Shown piece after piece: positions 20,029-28,839 of a DNA stretch of 64,000 bases. The position numbers and the translations under genes were made by a program. The notes under the pieces were generated by a model that saw only the letters and a list, made by a program, of their open reading frames with translations, had not been told where the DNA came from and searched no databases. Source of the stretch: Acidimicrobiales bacterium (GTDB taxonomy: Bacteria; Actinomycetota; Acidimicrobiia; Acidimicrobiales; Acidimicrobilacustridaceae); NCBI GenBank assembly GCA_025456085.1, contig JALOLF010000001.1, positions 41,561 to 105,560 on the forward strand, in the 5' to 3' direction. Position 1 is the stretch's first letter. Each line of letters begins with the position of its first letter.

Positions 20029-20075
20029 TCGTCGTCCACCGCCCCTGACGGGTGCGAGCGGGGAGCGAGTCGTCC

Positions 20076-20213
20076 ATGAAGATGTTGCGCCGAGCGTTGG
20101 TTGCCCTCGGCATCGCAGGCATGGTGGCTGCGGTGCTCCGGATGCGGGGCACGGGGGGGACGCCGCCGCAGGAAGGCGGCTGGCGCGAGTTGTCGGACTC
20201 CGAGCTCACCTGA
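20076..20213 (+). CDS. Small membrane-anchored protein, 45 residues
   Basis: The ATG at 20076 follows GGGAGCGAG and opens a 45-codon frame: a basic start (MKMLRR), a hydrophobic helix (ALVALGIAGMVAAVL), then a short polar tail ending in WRELSDSELT. The position just after tRNA-Ile and the layout recall the DLW-39 small-protein family of other actinobacteria, but I cannot confirm this by eye. The next gene begins 12 bases later, so the two are probably cotranscribed. Confidence 0.6.
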   Translation: MKMLRRALVALGIAGMVAAVLRMRGTGGTPPQEGGWRELSDSELT

Positions 20214-20224
20214 TCGGCTGCCCG

Positions 20225-21235
20225 GTGCGATTCGCCGTCCTCGGACTCGGCGCCGTCGGCGCCCGCCTCGCCCGCCAGCTCGTGTCGACCGAAGGCGTCG
20301 AACGCGTCGTGCTGCGCGAGGAGCGCCGTGACCGGGTCGTCGCGCTGGGTGAGTCGCTCGGGGATCACGCCGAGGTCGACCTGTCCCGCTACGACGAGCC
20401 CGTGGACGCCGACGTCGTGATCCTGGCCGGCCCGGCCGGCACGCACGTCGAGGCCGCGGCGGCCTTCGTGCGCCGGGGTCAGCCCGTCGTGTCGGTGGGT
20501 GACGCCGTGGACGACGTGCGAGGGTTGTTGGACCTGGATGCGGAGGCGGCCGAGCGGGGGGTCACCGTGGTGGTCGGTGCCGGGTTCGCGCCGGGCCTCA
20601 CGTGCGTGCTGGCTCGCCACGCCGCCGGTCGTTTCGAGGCGATCGACGAGATCCACGTCGCGAAGGCCGGCACGGGTGGCCCCGCCTGCGCCCGCCAGCA
20701 TCACGCGGCGCTGGCCCGGTCGGCGCTCGACTGGCGTGACGGCGGGTGGGTGCAGCGATCGGGCGGGTCGGGCCGCGAGCTGTGCTGGTTCCCCGACCCG
20801 GTCGGCGGCCTCGACTGCTATCGGGCCGCCATGCCCGACGCCCTGCTGCTGGTGCCTGCGTTCCCCGGTGTGGGCCGGGTGACCTCCCGCATGGCGGCAA
20901 ACCGGCGTGACCGACTGACCGCGCGGTTGCCGATGTTGCGCCCGCCCCACCCCGAGGGTGGGCCAGGTGGTGTCCGGGTGGAGGTCCGCGGCCGTCGTGG
21001 TGCGGGTCGAGACGTGGTCGTCCTCGGTGCCATGGACCGGCCCGCCGTCGCTGCGGGTGCGGTCGGCGCCCTGAGTGCCCTGTGGTTGGCGGGGGGACGG
21101 GTGTCGCGTCCCGGCGCGTCCGGGCTGGCGTCGCTCGTCGATCCCGTCCCCTTCCTGGCCGAGCTCCGCCGGCGGGGGGTCCGGGCCGCCGTGTTCCAGG
21201 GTGACGCCACGGAACGCGACGTGGAGCAGGGCTGA
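20225..21235 (+). CDS. NAD(P)-binding oxidoreductase, saccharopine-dehydrogenase-like
   Basis: The 336 residues open with a Rossmann motif (VLGLGAVGARLARQL) and continue with VDADVVILAGPAGTHVEAAAAFVRRGQPVVSVGD, the pattern of saccharopine/homoserine dehydrogenase-like proteins. A second motif, VVGAGFAPGLTCVLAR, precedes a poorly conserved C-terminal half. Substrate and pathway are not evident. It starts at a GTG. A tight 12-base link to the upstream small membrane protein gene suggests one transcript. I am fairly sure of the fold class and unsure of the activity. Confidence 0.7.
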   Translation: MRFAVLGLGAVGARLARQLVSTEGVERVVLREERRDRVVALGESLGDHAEVDLSRYDEPVDADVVILAGPAGTHVEAAAAFVRRGQPVVSVGDAVDDVRGLLDLDAEAAERGVTVVVGAGFAPGLTCVLARHAAGRFEAIDEIHVAKAGTGGPACARQHHAALARSALDWRDGGWVQRSGGSGRELCWFPDPVGGLDCYRAAMPDALLLVPAFPGVGRVTSRMAANRRDRLTARLPMLRPPHPEGGPGGVRVEVRGRRGAGRDVVVLGAMDRPAVAAGAVGALSALWLAGGRVSRPGASGLASLVDPVPFLAELRRRGVRAAVFQGDATERDVEQG

Positions 21236-21290
21236 TCTCACGCATCGCGCGTGGTGGATGGGCCGTTGGACCCACGCCGCGAATTACATC

Positions 21291-21304
21291 GATGAGATTT
21301 CATC
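21291..21304. promoter_or_regulatory. Inverted repeat upstream of the FliA/WhiG-type sigma gene
   Basis: GATGA (21291-21295) and TCATC (21300-21304) flank a GATT spacer, in an unusually AT-rich patch of an otherwise GC-rich region, 73 bases before the sigma-factor start. A further TGAGATT copy follows at 21313-21319. This could be an operator or part of the promoter. Confidence 0.4.
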
Positions 21305-21377
21305 AGATCGCGTGAGATTCCTCTAAAGTCCGGCCCGGACGGAGTCGACATCGGTGCAGGTCCGAGGGGAGGGGCGC

Positions 21378-22259
21378 ATGCCCGAGCGCACCACGACAGG
21401 CGATGTCCAGGATGTGTCCCGGCTCATCGAGCACAACCTGCCACTCGTGAAGCACATCGTGTTCCAGGTCGCGGTGCACTTCCCGCGCCACGTCGACCGA
21501 GACGAGCTGGCCCGGGCGGGGGCGTTGGGACTGGTCGAGGCGGCCCGTCGCTATGACGAGTCCCGTGGCGTTCCGTTCGAGCGCTTCGCGGCGCAGCGCA
21601 TCCGGGGAGCGATCCTCGACGCCGTCAGGGCGGCGGACTGGGCACCGCGTTCGGTGCGCACGTTGGCCCGCCGGCTCGAAGGTGTGGAGCAGCGCCTGGC
21701 GACCGAGCTGGGTCGGGTGCCGTCGGTCAACGAGATGGCCGAGGCGCTGGGGATGACGCGCAGCGAGCTGAACCGGCTGCAGGATCGTCTGTTCCGGTCG
21801 GTCGTGCTGGCGCTCGAGCACGAGGTCTCCGAGGCCGGTGAAGAGGACCTGACCCTTGTCGACGTGCTGAGCGACCGCAGCGCGGTGGAGCCTCTCGAAG
21901 AGCTCGAGACCCGTGAGCTGCACGCCTACCTCCGTGACGCGGTGACCCTCCTGCCGGAGCGGCACCGACTGGTCATCGTCGGCTACTTCCTGGAGGGTCG
22001 GACCTCACAGGAGCTCGCCCGGTTCCTGGGCGTGACGGAGTCCCGGGTGTCCCAGCTCCGCTCCGAGGCCCTGCTGATGCTCAAGGAAGGCATCGAGGCG
22101 CAGTACGCGGGTTCGACCCACCAGCGCGCCGAGCAGACGGTTGGGCGCGTCGCACGCCGCAAGGCGAGCTACGCCGCGGCCATCGCCGAAGCCAGTGAGT
22201 GGCGCAACCGGCTCGGGACGCAGCGCCATCCGGCGACCGTGCCCTCGGCCGCTCGCTGA
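21378..22259 (+). CDS. FliA/WhiG-family sigma factor (sigma-70 group 3)
   Basis: The 293-residue protein has sigma region 2 (HNLPLVKHIVFQVAVHF, DELARAGALGLVEAARRYD, FAAQRIRGAILDAVR), region 3 (RRLEGVEQRLATELGRVPS) and region 4 with a helix-turn-helix (TSQELARFLGVTESRVSQLRSEAL). This layout matches the flagellar/sporulation FliA/WhiG group. No flagellar or sporulation genes are nearby, so its regulon is unknown. The ATG at 21378 has GAGGGG upstream; an in-frame start eight codons earlier is less likely. The last 40 residues are an unconserved basic tail. Confidence 0.85.
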   Translation: MPERTTTGDVQDVSRLIEHNLPLVKHIVFQVAVHFPRHVDRDELARAGALGLVEAARRYDESRGVPFERFAAQRIRGAILDAVRAADWAPRSVRTLARRLEGVEQRLATELGRVPSVNEMAEALGMTRSELNRLQDRLFRSVVLALEHEVSEAGEEDLTLVDVLSDRSAVEPLEELETRELHAYLRDAVTLLPERHRLVIVGYFLEGRTSQELARFLGVTESRVSQLRSEALLMLKEGIEAQYAGSTHQRAEQTVGRVARRKASYAAAIAEASEWRNRLGTQRHPATVPSAAR

Positions 22260-22286
22260 CCCCCGGTCCGCTCGCTGACCCCGGCC
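22249..22286 (+). repeat. Two-copy 19-base tandem repeat at the sigma gene end
   Basis: The unit CCGCTCGCTGACCCCSGG appears twice in direct succession; the first copy holds the sigma-factor stop codon. It looks like a small duplication and has no obvious function. Confidence 0.55.
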
Positions 22287-22360
22287 CGCTCCCGGCGCGC
22301 GCCTGCCTCCACACCCGGCGGCGCGCGCCGCCTCGTCGGGCGCGCCCCGGTCCCGCACGG

Positions 22361-22388
22361 TTGTCCTCCTCCTCATTACGTGTAATCT
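22361..22388 (+). promoter_or_regulatory. Predicted promoter giving a leaderless transcript
   Basis: TTGTCC (22361-22366) and TAATCT (22383-22388) are spaced by 16 bases and resemble -35 and -10 boxes. The ATG of the next gene is only 7 bases after the -10, so transcription would start at or next to the start codon. There is no Shine-Dalgarno sequence. The -10 overlaps the imperfect dyad ATTACGTGTAAT (22375-22386). Confidence 0.55.
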
Positions 22389-22395
22389 TGTAAGC

Positions 22396-22911
22396 ATGAC
22401 GACCAACAAGCGAGATGACGTGATGGGATGGTTCGCGGGTCGGGTGCCGGACGGGTGGTTCGTCGACACCCCCTCGGTCCTGGTCGACCGGGAGGAGATC
22501 CTCGTCGTGGGCACCCTCGCGGAGCCGGACCTCGAGGCCGACGCTTCCGAGGATGCGCGCAGGATGGCTGCCCTCGGTCGGGTCAAGCGCTTCCGCGAGG
22601 AGACCCGCAACGAGCGCATGCGCCTGGCCGACGAAGCCGAGCTGGCGTGGGGCCGGAAGGTCTCGTGGGGCGCGATCTGCGGCGACCACGAGGTGCTGTT
22701 CACCACGCAGAGCGTGCCGGTGATGACCCGGCTGCGGATGCGGGAGCGGGCGGTGCTCGACACGCTGATCGACGCCGGCGTGGCGAGGAGCCGCAGCGAG
22801 GCACTGGCGTGGTGCGTGCGCCTCGTCGCCCGTAACGAGCAGGAGTGGATCAGCCAGCTTCGCGAGGCCGTGCAGCGGGTGCACCAGGTCCGTTCCGACG
22901 GGCCGGCCTGA
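22396..22911 (+). CDS. Hypothetical protein with a ribbon-helix-helix-like C-terminus
   Basis: The 171 residues are not a family I recognise. The N-terminal half has WFVDTPSVLVDREEILVVGTL, the middle is charged and probably helical (RVKRFREETRNERMRLADEAE), and the C-terminal part (PVMTRLRMRERAVLDTLIDAG, then RSRSEALAWCVRLV) resembles an Arc/CopG ribbon-helix-helix, with a strand followed by two helices. The gene appears leaderless and is preceded by a dyad, so autoregulation is conceivable. It ends six bases before the convergent MDMPI-like gene. Confidence 0.65.
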   Translation: MTTNKRDDVMGWFAGRVPDGWFVDTPSVLVDREEILVVGTLAEPDLEADASEDARRMAALGRVKRFREETRNERMRLADEAELAWGRKVSWGAICGDHEVLFTTQSVPVMTRLRMRERAVLDTLIDAGVARSRSEALAWCVRLVARNEQEWISQLREAVQRVHQVRSDGPA

Positions 22912-22917
22912 GGCAGA

Positions 22918-23640
22918 TCACACCCGCAACGCGTCGACCAGCCCGACCGCCAGGTCCTCGTCGCCGAACACCTCGACGTCCGCCGGGGGCCGGCGCCGCC
23001 ACAGCACCAGCAGCAGGGACCACGCCGGACCCCGCAGTGCGACGTCGCCCTTGGCGTGTTCGCGTCGAACGGAGGCTCCCTCTGGGTCGAGGGTGACCAG
23101 CCACTCGCCCGGGACATCGCTGGCGTGCACGTGGACCGTCCCGGTGAGGCTCTCCCGGCCTGCGGGCGCCACCCGGGCGAGGAACACCTCGAACAGCTCG
23201 TCGATCCCGTCGGCGGCGAGCTCGCCGTCCGCCCTGAAGGGCGTCCCGAGGGAGACCGTGGCGTCCCAGGCGTGGATCGTGGTCTCGTGCGCCAGCCGGC
23301 GCAGCCACCAACGGCGTGTCCGCTCACCGGCCCAGGTGTCGCACGGTCCGTCCAGATCAGAGTTGGCGAGGGTGGCCAGGACCGCCTCCACTCCCTCGTC
23401 GAACCAGTCGAGGAGCGCCGCGCCGTGCGGCGGGTCGACGCGAGGCCGGGGCTCCTGACCGAGCGAGGTGCGCAGGCGCTTGTCCGCCCACCGGTGCACC
23501 GTGCCGGTGTGGCGGATCAGTTCGGCGACCGTCCAGCCAGGGCAGGAGGGCACCGCGGTCTCGAGCTCCCCGCGGCCGACGGCACCGAGTGCCCGGCCGG
23601 AGGTGGCCAGGCCGTCGAGCAGGACCTCGTCGGCGGTCAT
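22918..23640 (-). CDS. Maleylpyruvate isomerase family (MDMPI) protein
   Basis: The family includes mycothiol-dependent maleylpyruvate isomerases and many uncharacterised relatives. The 240 residues have the N-terminal DinB-like bundle with CPGWTVAELIRHTGTVHRW, the second metal-ligand block RRLAHETTIHAWDA, and a C-terminal MDMPI_C region (GTVHVHASDVPGEW, DVALRGPAWSLLLVLWRR). The three usual His ligands are plausible at RHTG, the HRW/HET region and IHAWDA. The substrate cannot be told. The start overlaps the upstream gene as ATGA. Confidence 0.85.
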   Translation of the reverse strand: MTADEVLLDGLATSGRALGAVGRGELETAVPSCPGWTVAELIRHTGTVHRWADKRLRTSLGQEPRPRVDPPHGAALLDWFDEGVEAVLATLANSDLDGPCDTWAGERTRRWWLRRLAHETTIHAWDATVSLGTPFRADGELAADGIDELFEVFLARVAPAGRESLTGTVHVHASDVPGEWLVTLDPEGASVRREHAKGDVALRGPAWSLLLVLWRRRPPADVEVFGDEDLAVGLVDALRV

Positions 23641-23918
23641 CGCGTCTCCTTCCGCGCGATCGCGTTGGTGCCGCGTCCCCGGTAGCGCAGGTACAGGAAG
23701 GCGGCGGTGGCAGCGATGACGAGGGACACGACCACGAACACGACGAGTCCGGCCGTTCCGCCTCCGTAGGAGCCCTCCTCGGGCGCCGTCGTCGGGGTCA
23801 CGAGACCACTGGGGACGGTCGTGGTGGTGCCTGCCTGGGCGAGCGCGGTGCCGGCACCGGTGGCGGCGATCAGCAGCACCACTGCCGCGCCGGCGCTCAC
23901 GTGGCTGAGACGGGCCAT
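23637..23918 (-). CDS. Small exported membrane protein
   Basis: The 93 residues comprise a signal peptide (VVLLIAATGAGTALAQA), a Thr/Pro/Gly-rich extracellular linker of about 30 residues, one transmembrane helix (GLVVFVVVSLVIAATAAFLYL) and a short basic tail (RYRGRGTNAIARKETR). It lies four bases after the CopC-CopD fusion stop and overlaps the following MDMPI-like gene, so all three form an operon. A copper-related role is suggested only by that context. I do not recognise the family. Confidence 0.7.
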   Translation of the reverse strand: MARLSHVSAGAAVVLLIAATGAGTALAQAGTTTTVPSGLVTPTTAPEEGSYGGGTAGLVVFVVVSLVIAATAAFLYLRYRGRGTNAIARKETR

Positions 23919-23922
23919 GTCG

Positions 23923-25812
23923 TCATCCGATCGAAGCGGGGAAGGTGGCGTCGTACTGGGTGAAGTCGTCGACCCGCGCCACGATCCGCACGCTCCACGA
24001 GCCGGGGATGCTCAGGTCGTCGAACTGCTCGAGGGTGAAGTGCCCGGCCCCGGCCTTGGTGAGCTCTCGGGTGATGGGTCCCACCTCCGCCGCCGGCAGC
24101 ATGAACTCCGCCGTCATGGAGCGGGCGATGTCGGCCGGTCGGCCCTCTGGAGCGAGGAGTGTGACGTGCATCGTGTTGGTGCCCGCGGCCCCGGGTGTGA
24201 TCACCACATCGACCGTGGTCGCGCCGTCGGAGAGCTCCGCTCGCTCCTGCACGATCGTGCCGGAGCCGGTCGGCTCGGCCTCCGACACGTTGCGGATCGG
24301 GGTGACCACCACCAGCACCGCCGTGATCGCGATGGCCGCCACGATGGCAAGGGCCTCCCAGCGCACCGACGCCACCAGCTCGCCCCAGCGACGAAGCTCG
24401 CGGTGCTCGTGTCGCTCGCCGCTGGCGGTGTCGGCGGCCTGTTCGGCCTCGATCCAGGGGATGAGCCGGAAGCGGTTGTAGCCCGCGATGAACAGGGCGA
24501 GCCCGACGGCCAGGAGCTTGGCCACGAGCACGTAGCCGTAGGTGCCGTCGAACAGGGCGGAGAGGTTGCCGATGGTTGCCCAGGACAGGACCCCACCAGT
24601 GAGGACGAGCAGCACCACGGAGATGGCGGCAGCGGTGGAGTAGCGGTTCACGATGGTCGCTGTCGCCGCTGCGGAGCCGACAGCGGGTCGTTCGGCGCCG
24701 CGGGCCTCCTCCGCCTCCTTGTCCGGCTCGTCGGTGGTGCCGACCCGGCTCTCGCTCTCGGTGTCGGTGTTGGTGTCGGTGTCGAGGTCGAGGGTTGCGA
24801 GCAGGCGTTCGGTCGCCCAGCGGGACCGGTAGTGCAGCACGACGTAGAGGCCGACGAGCCCACCGAACCACAGCGCGGCCACACCGACGTGGATCGCGTC
24901 GGCGGGGATGGTGGCCAGTCGGTGCTCCTCCTGGGTGGAGTGACCCCACAGGGCGAAGGACACGACGGTGGTGAGCGCCCCGTAGAACGCCAGGCCCTGG
25001 GACCAGGTGCGGTTGTTCGTGGTGACGGACAGGTTGAGCAGGGCGAGGCCCACGAGCAGGGCCACCGTGGAGGCACCCAACCCGGTGCGCAGCACGGGCC
25101 CGAGGACATCGGTGTCGGTCACCGCCGAGAGGGCGCCGTCGCCGGTCAGGGCGGTCTGGGTGACGACGACGCCGAGCCCGCCGAGTGCGCCCAGCGCGGC
25201 GGCGCGGCGCACGAGCCGGCACAGGCGCGCCCCGTCAGGTGCCGCCCAGTCGTGGAAGAAGGCGGCGAAGATGCCCACACCGGCGGCCAGGAGGGCACCC
25301 AGGTAGGTGGCGAACCGGGCCACCCAGCCCGCGGTCTCCCAGCCGATGGGAGTCGCCTCCTCCAGGTCGGACACGTCTGCGAGCTCGACGTCGCCGACGC
25401 CGAACACGACCGAGCCGTTCACGACGTGGCCGTCGGGTGAGAGCACTTCGTAGTTGGCGAGATAGGTGCCGTCGGGCAGGCCCTCGACCAGCCCGACCTG
25501 CACCTGGTCGGGGGCGAGCCGGCTCGCGTCCCCGCGATCGACCTGGGTTCCCTCGCTGTCGAGGACCCGGAAGGTCATGGCGGTCACCCGCTCGCTGAAC
25601 ACGAGGGTCACCTGGGAGGGTGGGACGGCGAGGGTGGCGCCATCGGCAGGATCGGACGAGACCAGCACGGCATGGGCCTCGGCTCGACCGGTGCCGACGA
25701 GGAGCACCGCGAGGCACAGCCCGACCACGAGGGCCAGGCGGCTCAGCAGCGGGAGGCGGATCGGGGACGTGGGCAAGGGAACGGTTGAAGGGTCCGGGGG
25801 TTCGACTGCCAC
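23923..25812 (-). CDS. CopC-CopD fusion with a C-terminal YtkA-like domain, predicted copper importer or binding protein
   Basis: In CopC-CopD proteins an extracellular copper-binding CopC domain feeds the CopD membrane domain. The product of about 629 residues has a signal sequence ending near AEAHA, a CopC domain (HAVLVSSDPADGATL, VSPDGHVVNGS with its second His), eight or more hydrophobic segments of CopD, and a last 110-residue soluble part resembling YtkA. A Glu/Asp-rich cytoplasmic loop (about residues 340-370) interrupts CopD. The start is uncertain: I used GTG at 25812; TTG at 25776 would also keep the signal peptide. It is divergent from a metal-ABC ATPase. Confidence 0.85.
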   Translation of the reverse strand: MAVEPPDPSTVPLPTSPIRLPLLSRLALVVGLCLAVLLVGTGRAEAHAVLVSSDPADGATLAVPPSQVTLVFSERVTAMTFRVLDSEGTQVDRGDASRLAPDQVQVGLVEGLPDGTYLANYEVLSPDGHVVNGSVVFGVGDVELADVSDLEEATPIGWETAGWVARFATYLGALLAAGVGIFAAFFHDWAAPDGARLCRLVRRAAALGALGGLGVVVTQTALTGDGALSAVTDTDVLGPVLRTGLGASTVALLVGLALLNLSVTTNNRTWSQGLAFYGALTTVVSFALWGHSTQEEHRLATIPADAIHVGVAALWFGGLVGLYVVLHYRSRWATERLLATLDLDTDTNTDTESESRVGTTDEPDKEAEEARGAERPAVGSAAATATIVNRYSTAAAISVVLLVLTGGVLSWATIGNLSALFDGTYGYVLVAKLLAVGLALFIAGYNRFRLIPWIEAEQAADTASGERHEHRELRRWGELVASVRWEALAIVAAIAITAVLVVVTPIRNVSEAEPTGSGTIVQERAELSDGATTVDVVITPGAAGTNTMHVTLLAPEGRPADIARSMTAEFMLPAAEVGPITRELTKAGAGHFTLEQFDDLSIPGSWSVRIVARVDDFTQYDATFPASIG

Positions 25813-25878
25813 GCTACACGGGGGGTGCGGCGGGGAGGGAGTCGCCGGACGGCCCGCTCCTCGGCCACAATCCTGTGC

Positions 25879-26703
25879 GTGAGCACTTCGGCGGAACTGC
25901 ACCAGGTTGCCGTGCACGCCGAATCGGTCGGCCTCGCCTACGGCGATCACCGGGCCCTCGCACCCTCGTCGTTCCTGCTTCCCAGCGGGGCCGTCACCGC
26001 CCTCATCGGGCCCAACGGTTCGGGAAAGTCGACGCTGTTGCACGCCATCGCAGGGCTGCTGGCACCGGTGTCGGGCCGCCTGGAGGTGTTGGGGTGCACG
26101 CCCGCCGAGGCGCGTGGCCGGGTCGCCTACGTGTTGCAGGCGGCGAAGGTCAACGAGCGGATGCCGGCCACCGTGTGGGAGGTGGTGTCCATGGCGCGCT
26201 TCGCCACCGTGGGGACCTTCCGGCGTCTGCGGGCCGCGGACCGGGCCGCGGTCGACGACGCGCTGCGTCGGCTGGACGTGGCGGACCTCGCCCAACGCCA
26301 GGTGCGGGACCTCTCCGGTGGCCAACGCCAGCGGGTCTTCGTGGCGCAGGGCCTGGCGCAGGAGGCGGACGTCCTCCTGCTCGACGAGCCGGTCACCGGG
26401 CTGGACGTGGTCTCGCGGGGTCGCATCCTGGACGTGGTCGCCGAGGAGCGGGCTTCGGGCCACACGGTGGTGCTGACCACGCACGACCTGGGGGAGGCGG
26501 CAGCGGCCGACCACGTGTTGCTGGTGGCGGGTCGGCTGGTGGCCAGCGGCCCTCCCGGGGAGGTTCTCACCCCGGAGCACCTCACCGCGGCGTACGGGGG
26601 GCAGCTGCTACGTCTGGAGGACGGCGGCGTCGTGCTGCTCGACGACCCGCACCATCACGCCCCGGGTCATGACCACGGGGTCTGCGCGGACGACGACGAG
26701 TAG
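25879..26703 (+). CDS. ABC transporter ATPase of the zinc/manganese (ZnuC/MntB-type) family, orphan
   Basis: The 274 residues carry Walker A GPNGSGKS at 44-51, Q-loop VLQAAKVNERMPATVWEVV, signature LSGGQRQRV, Walker B VLLLDEP and the H-loop TTHD. Metal-uptake ATPases have this arrangement with WEVVSMAR after the Q-loop. The C-terminus ends in a His/Asp tail (DDPHHHAPGHDHG), likely to bind metal. No permease or solute-binding protein gene is adjacent; the next gene is a convergent phosphatase. It starts at a GTG, divergent from the CopC-CopD operon with a 66-base gap. Confidence 0.87.
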   Translation: MSTSAELHQVAVHAESVGLAYGDHRALAPSSFLLPSGAVTALIGPNGSGKSTLLHAIAGLLAPVSGRLEVLGCTPAEARGRVAYVLQAAKVNERMPATVWEVVSMARFATVGTFRRLRAADRAAVDDALRRLDVADLAQRQVRDLSGGQRQRVFVAQGLAQEADVLLLDEPVTGLDVVSRGRILDVVAEERASGHTVVLTTHDLGEAAAADHVLLVAGRLVASGPPGEVLTPEHLTAAYGGQLLRLEDGGVVLLDDPHHHAPGHDHGVCADDDE

Positions 26704-26705
26704 CG

Positions 26706-27485
26706 CTACGAACCGGAGCGACCCAGCACGGCCAGCAGCTCGTCGTGGAGGTGGCCGTTGGTGGCCACCCCGGAGCCGCCGTCGGGCCCGGGTCGGCCGG
26801 TGAAATCGGTGAAGCGGCCACCCGCCTCGGTGATGATCACGGGCATGGGGGCCATGTCCCACAGGGCGACCTCGGGGTCGACCATGGCGTCGAGACGGCC
26901 CGTGGCGACGAGGGCGTAGCCGTAGCCGTCGCCCCAGGTGCGCAGCACGGCGCCGGCGTGCTTCACCCCGAGGAGCAGCTCGTCGGACCAGTGCTCGTAG
27001 CCGCAGGCGGACAGGTAGGCGCCGTCGAGCGACGACGTGGTCGACACCCGGGCGGGCCGCCCGTCGACGAAGCACCCCAGGCCGCGCCCGGCGTACACCG
27101 TCTCGGCCAGTCCGGGGAGGTGGATGACGCCGACTGCCGCGCCGTGGGGGTCGTAGCAGGCGAGCAGGGTCGAGTAGAGCGGCACGCCGTGGGTGAAGGC
27201 CTTGGTGCCGTCAATGGGGTCGATGATCCACGTGCGGCCGCTGGTGCCGGCCCGATCGGCCTCCTCCTCGCCCACGACGGCGTCGTGGGGGTAGCGCTCG
27301 GCGAGCTGTTCGCGCAGGAAGCGCTCGGCGGCCCGGTCGGCCGCGGTCACCGGCGTGCCGTCCTGCTTCGCCTCCACGTCCAGGGTGCCGCTGCGGAACC
27401 ACCGCAGCGTCAGCTCGCCGGCCGCCCGGGCCAGCTCGACGGCGGTGTCCAGCAGGTCGGGGTCGGTGTCGGGTGTCGTCGACAT
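26706..27485 (-). CDS. hisN: Inositol monophosphatase family phosphatase, HisN-like
   Basis: Family members are Mg-dependent phosphatases; the actinobacterial HisN branch removes phosphate from histidinol phosphate. The 259 residues show the metal ligands GEEE, then WIIDPIDGTKAF, and the C-terminal WDMAPMPVIITEAGG. The DGTKAFTHGVP variant is typical of HisN rather than of SuhB. I chose the second ATG (27485), with CAGG nine bases upstream, over one three codons earlier. No other his gene is adjacent, so histidinol phosphate as substrate is inference. Confidence 0.82.
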   Translation of the reverse strand: MSTTPDTDPDLLDTAVELARAAGELTLRWFRSGTLDVEAKQDGTPVTAADRAAERFLREQLAERYPHDAVVGEEEADRAGTSGRTWIIDPIDGTKAFTHGVPLYSTLLACYDPHGAAVGVIHLPGLAETVYAGRGLGCFVDGRPARVSTTSSLDGAYLSACGYEHWSDELLLGVKHAGAVLRTWGDGYGYALVATGRLDAMVDPEVALWDMAPMPVIITEAGGRFTDFTGRPGPDGGSGVATNGHLHDELLAVLGRSGS

Positions 27486-27529
27486 CGTGTGCATCCTGCC
27501 ATGCCGTCGGCTTGGCGGGGTCGGCCGGG

Positions 27530-28839
27530 TCAGCCCGCCTCGAGGAGGTGGTGTTGGATCACGTCGTGGGCGAAGGTCGTGAGGCGATCGCCGGACGAGG
27601 GGGTTCGATGGGGCGCGGAGCCAGGTCGGGCTCCTGGTGGGTGACCGCCCGGCGGTGGTCGCTCCCCGGGTCCGACCCGGGTGCCGTCAGATCTGGCGAC
27701 CATGGCGCTGCCGCCCGCCTCTCGGGTGAGCGCCCATCCGGGTTTGTGCACGAGGGTGTGATGCTGCTGACACAACAGCACCAGGTTGTCGACGTGCGTC
27801 GGGCCGCCATGGGCGGCGTGCACGATGTGGTGGGCCTTCAGGCGCAGGGTGTGTCCGCAGCCGGGGAACTGGCAGTGCCGGTCGCGCGCCTGCAGCGCGA
27901 GGCGCTGCAGCTTCGACACGAACCGGGTCGGCGCGGTGGCGGTGACGGGCTTGCCCTCCCGGACCAGGACCGCAGCGATCCACGCCTCGCAGGCCAACTC
28001 GGACAGCTCGGAGGGGGAGAGCGCGGTGTAGCCGGCCAGGGCACAGGCGTCGTCGAGGCCGCCCGGTCGTCGGGCTCGTCGCGGCCGGCTCGGGCTCGGG
28101 CGGCGTGGGCGGCGAGCTTGTCGGCGTCGGCCGTGACGAGCACGAGGAAGCGCTCGGGGAGGACGCCGTCGCTGTCGGCCTGGGCGGCCTGCAGTGCCTG
28201 GTCGATCTGTGCACCCCAGGCCGCGGGGAGATCCGCGTGCAGCCGCCAGCGGCCGTCGTCGTCGACGTGGGAGTGCACCGTGTTCTCCCGCTCCCGAGGC
28301 ACGTCGGATACGTGGGTGTCGCCGTCGTGTCCGGGGTCGACCCCGTCGCCTCGGCGTGCGCGCCGCCGGGGCCGCACCTTCTGGGAGCCGCGCACGACCG
28401 TCTGGAGCTGCGCGCCGGTCGTCTCACCTTCGACGGCGAGGAGCTTCTCCTCGTTGGAGGGGGTCGCGACGCGCGCCAGGAGCACCGCCGTCGCTTCCGA
28501 GAGCTCGCCCGATGCGAAGGCGTCGTGGAGCTTCGGCAACCTGGGGAGCCGCTTGGCGAGACTCACCAGACGATGCGCCTCCGAGGGGAGGAACCGGCAC
28601 TCGAGGCCCAGCCACTGGGCCAGCGGCATGCCCGACGACGACTCGTCAGCGGCCAGCGGGGCCAGGGTCTCGACGAGTTGGGACTGGAGGGCACCGATGT
28701 CGGCCGCCAGACCCCGGACTCGCTCCGACGCGGCGACGGCGCTCTCCGCTGCTGCTTGCTGTCCGTGACCGTCGTGCGGGCTGGCCGGCTCCGAAGGGTC
28801 CGTTGCACGTGGAGAGGTGCCCTCGATGTGACCGAACAT
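27530..28839 (-). pseudogene. DUF222/HNH endonuclease (13E12-type) gene split by a frameshift
   Basis: The first part (start to about 28060) encodes a DUF222 region: SQLVETLAPLAADES, AQWLGLECRFLPSEAHRLV and FASGELSEATAVLLARVAT. The family then requires a shift to a second frame near 28058-28072, where the reading becomes GGLDDACALAGYTALSPSEL and runs into the HNH domain (HCQFPGCGHTLRLKAHHIVH, then LVLLCQQHHTLVH). One base seems missing in a G/C-rich run. Either the gene is broken, the base call is wrong, or ribosomes slip. A LexA-type box overlaps its start codon. Confidence 0.8.
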
